Source: Halomonas sp. S3-1-1 (GTDB taxonomy: Bacteria; Pseudomonadota; Gammaproteobacteria; Pseudomonadales; Halomonadaceae). From it: 64,000 nucleotides of DNA. A program made the position numbers and the translations under genes. How positions within the stretch are numbered: position 1 is the first letter of the stretch; every line of letters begins with the position of its first letter. Where the stretch lies: positions 868,001 through 932,000 of the forward strand of contig NZ_JALGBZ010000002.1 of assembly GCF_023757625.1 (NCBI RefSeq), given 5' to 3'. Positions 60,653 to 64,000 of the stretch are shown piece by piece. The notes below the pieces were generated by a model that worked only from the letters and a program-made list of their open reading frames with translations, was not told the origin of the DNA and searched no databases.

Positions 60653-62920
60653 ATGCGAATAGGGGCGGTCGCACCGGCGGCCATGGCAGCGCTCGGTGCG
60701 GCAGTGATCGCCGAGTACAGCGGCGCCGAAGGGCGTCTTCTACCCGCCTTCAGCGCAGCGCTGGTGGTCGCGCTGTTGCTCGTCAATCGCGCCCCTCGAG
60801 CGCTGCCCGCACTGCTGGCAGGGGGCTGGGTGCTGCTCGGCGTTCACCTCGAGTGGCAGCGAACGCTGCCGGCGGGGCTCGGCGGTGAGGATCTCAGCGT
60901 CATCGCGCGCATTGATGAGGCGCAGCGCGATGAAGGCTTAAGCCGGCTAAACCTTCGCGTGCTCGAGTGCGAAAGCCCGGCGCAGCGTCTGGACTGCGCC
61001 GGGCTTGATCGCGTGCGCGTCAGTGCCTATGGCGATACCGCCTTTGAAGCGGGCCAGACTTGGCGGCTTACGCTTCGCCTGCGACCGCCCGGCGGGTTCA
61101 AAAACCCACACCGCTTCGATTATGCCCGCTGGCTCTGGCGCGAGGGCATCCACGCCACCGGCTACGTGCGCCCGGACCCGGCGACGCATTTGATCACTCC
61201 AAAGCGTTCGACGTTGAGGTCGCTGGCGCTTGCGCACATCGACGCCACGTCCCTGGAGGCGCGCACCAGGCGCTGGCTCGCTGCGCTTAGCTTGGGCTCG
61301 AGCCAGCGGCTGACCCAGGACGATTGGACACTTTTGAACGCCACCGGCACCACGCACCTGGTGGTCATCTCCGGCTTGCACGTGGGGCTGGTGGCCTCAC
61401 TGGTGCTCTGGGTCAGCCGCCTTCTGGCCCGGCTGATGACCCCGCAAAACTGGCGGCTGCGTGCCTGGCCTTGGTTAGCGGCGGGGGGCGCCTGCGTGGG
61501 TTACGCCGTACTTGCGGGGTTGGGGCCGCCGGCGATGCGCGCCATGGTGATGACGCTGCTCGGGCTCTGGGTGCTCAGCGGGCGCCACGCGCCGGGAGCC
61601 TGGCAGGCCTGGTGGCTGGCGCTTTTACTGGTCGTGCTGGTCGACCCGCTCGCGCCCTGGCGCCCGGGGCTGTGGCTATCGTTTGTGGCCGTGGGCTGGC
61701 TGATCGTCATCTGGCAGGGGCGAGCCCGGCCCCAGGGCGTCAGGGGCTGGGTGTGGGCGCTGGTACGAACACAGCTTTTATTGTCGCCACTCATGGCGGC
61801 GGCGGTGCTGATCGGCTTTGGCCGCGTTGCCCCGGGAGCGCCGCTGGTGAATCTGATCGCCGTGCCCTGGGTGAGTGCGGTCATGGTGCCGCTGGCGCTG
61901 CTGGGCTGGCTGCTGGCGCCGCTGTTCGGCGCCGGCGAGCTCGTTTGGCGCGGCTTCGAAGCCGCCCTTAGAGTTTTTCATGCGCTTTTACGCATCGCGC
62001 TCGAGGCGCTGCCGCTATGGGAGCCCGCCATCGAGCTTCGTTTTGCCCTGGCCGCGGCGCTTTTACTGCTGGCGCTCTGTTTTGGACTCGCCTTCGTGCC
62101 GCGCTGGCTGCGCGCAACCTCCTGCGCGGTGGCCGCTGCGCTGCTGTTTTTCTACCAGCCCAAATCACTCGCGCCTGGGGTTTTGCGCGTCACTGTGTTC
62201 GATGTCGGCCAGGGCCAGCTTATCGAGCTTCAAAGCGCCACCCGGCGGCTTTTGTACGATACCGGCCCGCGCTTTCGAAGCGGCTTCATGCCGATCGAGT
62301 CACTCTGGCCGCCTGGACAGCGCTTTGATCGCGTAATCGTTAGCCACGGCGACAGCGATCACGCCGGCGGCGTCAAGGCGCTTTTGAGCGACCACGCAGT
62401 GGCGGCCTGGCAGGCACCCTGGGGTGAGGTGGTGGCGGCGCCGTTTACGCCCTGCGCCCGGGGCCAGCGCTGGGCACACGACGAAATCGCGTACCGCGTG
62501 CTCTGGCCGCCGGCCGGGGAGAACGCGCTCACGCCCAACGAGCGCTCCTGCGTGCTCGAGGTTAGCGTTGGCGAGCACCGTGTATTGATCACTGGTGACG
62601 TTGGGCGCCAAACCGAGCGGCGCCTGATCAATGATCTCGAAGCCACAGTCAGCGTGCTGGTGGCGGGCCACCACGGGAGCCGTTCGAGCTCCGGCGTACA
62701 GTTCGTGCGTGAAAGCGCGCCGCGGCACGTGGTATTCAGCGCCGGGCGTGACAACGCCTTTGGCCATCCGGCGGATGAGGTGGTGCGCCGGTTTCGAGGC
62801 GTATCGAGCTGCCTTTGGAGCACCGCCGAGGATGGGGCGCTGAGCTTTCATGTCGAGGCGGGTAAGGAAATACGCGTCGAGACGGCGCGTGCGTCGGTGA
62901 AAAGGCGCAAGCGGTGTTGA
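60653..62920 (+). CDS. comEC: DNA-uptake channel protein ComEC/Rec2
   Basis: 755 residues from the ATG at 60653, just after a GGGGGTG. An N-terminal OB-like DUF4131 region is followed by the competence domain with multiple transmembrane helices (VVISGLHVGLVASLVLWVSRLLARL; GLGPPAMRAMVMTLLGLW) and a C-terminal metallo-beta-lactamase-like domain (DVGQGQLIELQ, SHGDSDHAGG, VLVAGHHGSRSSSGVQF). It is the inner-membrane channel for single-stranded DNA in natural transformation. Its presence does not by itself prove competence. Confidence 0.93.
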   Translation: MRIGAVAPAAMAALGAAVIAEYSGAEGRLLPAFSAALVVALLLVNRAPRALPALLAGGWVLLGVHLEWQRTLPAGLGGEDLSVIARIDEAQRDEGLSRLNLRVLECESPAQRLDCAGLDRVRVSAYGDTAFEAGQTWRLTLRLRPPGGFKNPHRFDYARWLWREGIHATGYVRPDPATHLITPKRSTLRSLALAHIDATSLEARTRRWLAALSLGSSQRLTQDDWTLLNATGTTHLVVISGLHVGLVASLVLWVSRLLARLMTPQNWRLRAWPWLAAGGACVGYAVLAGLGPPAMRAMVMTLLGLWVLSGRHAPGAWQAWWLALLLVVLVDPLAPWRPGLWLSFVAVGWLIVIWQGRARPQGVRGWVWALVRTQLLLSPLMAAAVLIGFGRVAPGAPLVNLIAVPWVSAVMVPLALLGWLLAPLFGAGELVWRGFEAALRVFHALLRIALEALPLWEPAIELRFALAAALLLLALCFGLAFVPRWLRATSCAVAAALLFFYQPKSLAPGVLRVTVFDVGQGQLIELQSATRRLLYDTGPRFRSGFMPIESLWPPGQRFDRVIVSHGDSDHAGGVKALLSDHAVAAWQAPWGEVVAAPFTPCARGQRWAHDEIAYRVLWPPAGENALTPNERSCVLEVSVGEHRVLITGDVGRQTERRLINDLEATVSVLVAGHHGSRSSSGVQFVRESAPRHVVFSAGRDNAFGHPADEVVRRFRGVSSCLWSTAEDGALSFHVEAGKEIRVETARASVKRRKRC

Positions 62921-62975
62921 TACGTCGCGCCTTAGGGTAGAATTCGGCGCACTGCACATTAGGGCTGGAGCGCGT

Positions 62976-64000
62976 GTGACCGATTCGAGCTGGGCGTTGT
63001 ACAAACGCTTGTTGGAGTACGTAAAACCCCATTGGAAAATGTTTGCGTTGGCGATCATCGGTTTCGTGATCTACGCCGCGTCCAGCACGGCGCTGGCCGA
63101 GATGATGAAGCGCCTGATCGACGGGATACAGAACCCGGACGCCGCCTTTCGTTTCTTTTTGCCGCTGTTCGTGGTGCTGATGTTCGCCGCCCGCGGGATA
63201 GGAACGTTTTTGAGCACCTACTACATGGCCTACGTGGGCCGCTATGTGATTCATACGCTGCGCTGCGACGTGTTCGATCACATGCTGCATCTGCCCGGGC
63301 GCTTTTTCGATCAGCACTCGAGCGGCCATCTCGTCTCGCGCGTCACCTACCACGTCGAGCAGGTCGCGAGTGCGGCGACCAACGCGGTCACGGTGATTCT
63401 GCGCGAAGGGCTTTTCGTCGTCGGGCTGGTGCTTTACCTGCTCTGGACCAACTGGATGCTGACGCTGCTCTTTTTGGCGGTGACGCCGGTGATCGCCGTG
63501 GTCGTGAGCTTCGTCAGCAAGCGCTTTCGCAAAATCTCCAAGCGAATACAGAACTCCGTGGGCGACGTGACCCACGTTGCGTCAGAGGCGCTCACGGGCT
63601 ATCGGGTGGTGCGCACCCACGGCGCCGAGGCCTTCGAGAAAAAACGCTTCGAGCGCGCCAGCGAAGAGAACCGCCGCCAGAGCATGAAACAGGCGATGAC
63701 CAAGGCGATCAGCTCGCCGGTGATTTTGATGCTGGTAGCGATTTCGATGGCGCTGCTGGTGTGGCTTGCCATGGCGCCGGCCTTTTTAGCCGACATGACG
63801 CCGGGGGAATTCGTGGCCTTCATCACCGCCGCGGCGCTGATGATCAAGCCGGTGCGCCAGCTCACCGAAATCAACGGCGACATTCAAAAGGGGCTGGCCG
63901 CCGCCGCCGAGCTGTTTGGCGTGGTGGATCTGTCCACCGAGCCGGATAACGGCACGCTGGTCCCCGAAACGCTCAAGGGTGACGTGCGCTTTGAAAACGT
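62976..64000 (+). CDS. msbA: Lipid A export ABC transporter MsbA (3' end outside window)
   Basis: The frame starts at a GTG with GGAG five bases upstream and runs open off the right edge, about 341 residues seen of ~580. It has the ABC transporter type-1 transmembrane domain (TYYMAYVGRYVIHTLRCDVFDHMLHLPGRFFDQHSSGHLVSR condensed; VTHVASEALTGYRVVRTHGAE), characteristic of MsbA. The ATPase domain lies beyond the window. It flips lipid A-core to the periplasmic leaflet. The comEC-msbA order matches Pseudomonas. Confidence 0.93.
   Translation, partial: MTDSSWALYKRLLEYVKPHWKMFALAIIGFVIYAASSTALAEMMKRLIDGIQNPDAAFRFFLPLFVVLMFAARGIGTFLSTYYMAYVGRYVIHTLRCDVFDHMLHLPGRFFDQHSSGHLVSRVTYHVEQVASAATNAVTVILREGLFVVGLVLYLLWTNWMLTLLFLAVTPVIAVVVSFVSKRFRKISKRIQNSVGDVTHVASEALTGYRVVRTHGAEAFEKKRFERASEENRRQSMKQAMTKAISSPVILMLVAISMALLVWLAMAPAFLADMTPGEFVAFITAAALMIKPVRQLTEINGDIQKGLAAAAELFGVVDLSTEPDNGTLVPETLKGDVRFEN

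Noticed and set aside
63032..63949. Plus-strand open frame of about 305 codons beginning inside msbA
   Set aside because: It is in a different frame from the MsbA membrane domain, which starts at 62976 and runs off the window; the product is Arg-rich without a domain.

Overview
This is a GC-rich chromosomal window from a gammaproteobacterium. Gene order (rpoN-hpf-ptsN-rapZ-ptsO, mlaFEDCB-ibaG-murA-hisGD, rplM-rpsI-sspAB, a full dcw division cluster, lpxC-secA-argJ) and gammaproteobacterial markers (LpoA, SspB with a ClpX-binding tail, DarP, short-form HisG) suggest the Pseudomonadales/Oceanospirillales side. I would guess a Halomonas-like organism, by inference only. Almost everything is core genome. 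I saw no tRNA, insertion sequence, prophage, CRISPR array or genomic island.

Layout. 1-5.5 kb: the end of a YhdP/AsmA-like envelope protein, then the TldD and TldE (PmbA) protease subunits around a reverse-strand darP. 5.5-13.3 kb, reverse strand: an operon reading kdsD-kdsC-lptC-lptA-lptB-rpoN-hpf-ptsN-rapZ-ptsO, which joins LPS sugar synthesis and export to sigma-54 and the nitrogen PTS; a kinase-like gene follows. 13.6-20.4 kb, forward: mlaFEDCB (phospholipid transport), ibaG, murA, hisG and hisD. 20.4-24.6 kb: an AlgW/DegS-type protease divergent from a Nif3-family gene, then zapG divergent from zapE. 24.8-27.1 kb: rplM-rpsI and sspA-sspB. 27.1-30.3 kb, reverse: lpoA-yraN-diaA-dolP. 30.4-31.7 kb: rsmI and the RNase P RNA. 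31.7-49.6 kb: rsmH-ftsL-ftsI-murE-murF-mraY-murD-ftsW-murG-murC-ddlB-ftsQ-ftsA-ftsZ-lpxC. 49.7-55.8 kb: dciA (reverse), a small secreted-type ORF just before secA, secA, argJ and a Nudix/ThiE-like fusion. 55.9-57.8 kb, reverse: aguA-aguB. 58.0-64.0 kb: a lone LolC-type permease with lolD, a DUF2062 protein (reverse), comEC and the start of msbA.

Most of the genes serve the envelope: peptidoglycan precursors and division (dcw), LPS (kdsD, kdsC, lptCAB, lpxC, msbA), lipoprotein and phospholipid traffic (lol, mla, YhdP), secretion (secA) and periplasmic quality control (AlgW/DegS).

The most interesting points are non-canonical: (1) an unannotated 128-codon ORF directly upstream of secA, with a signal-like N-terminus and an Arg-Gly-Pro-Pro motif near its C-terminus, which looks like a divergent SecM-type arrest peptide; (2) a 506-bp gene-free, AT-rich gap between ftsQ and ftsA with repeated TAAACG/CGTTTA inverted half-sites; (3) genes often found at these positions that are absent here (mraZ, petABC, hisC, a second Lol permease); and (4) a Nudix-ThiE fusion whose ThiE part lacks metal-binding residues.
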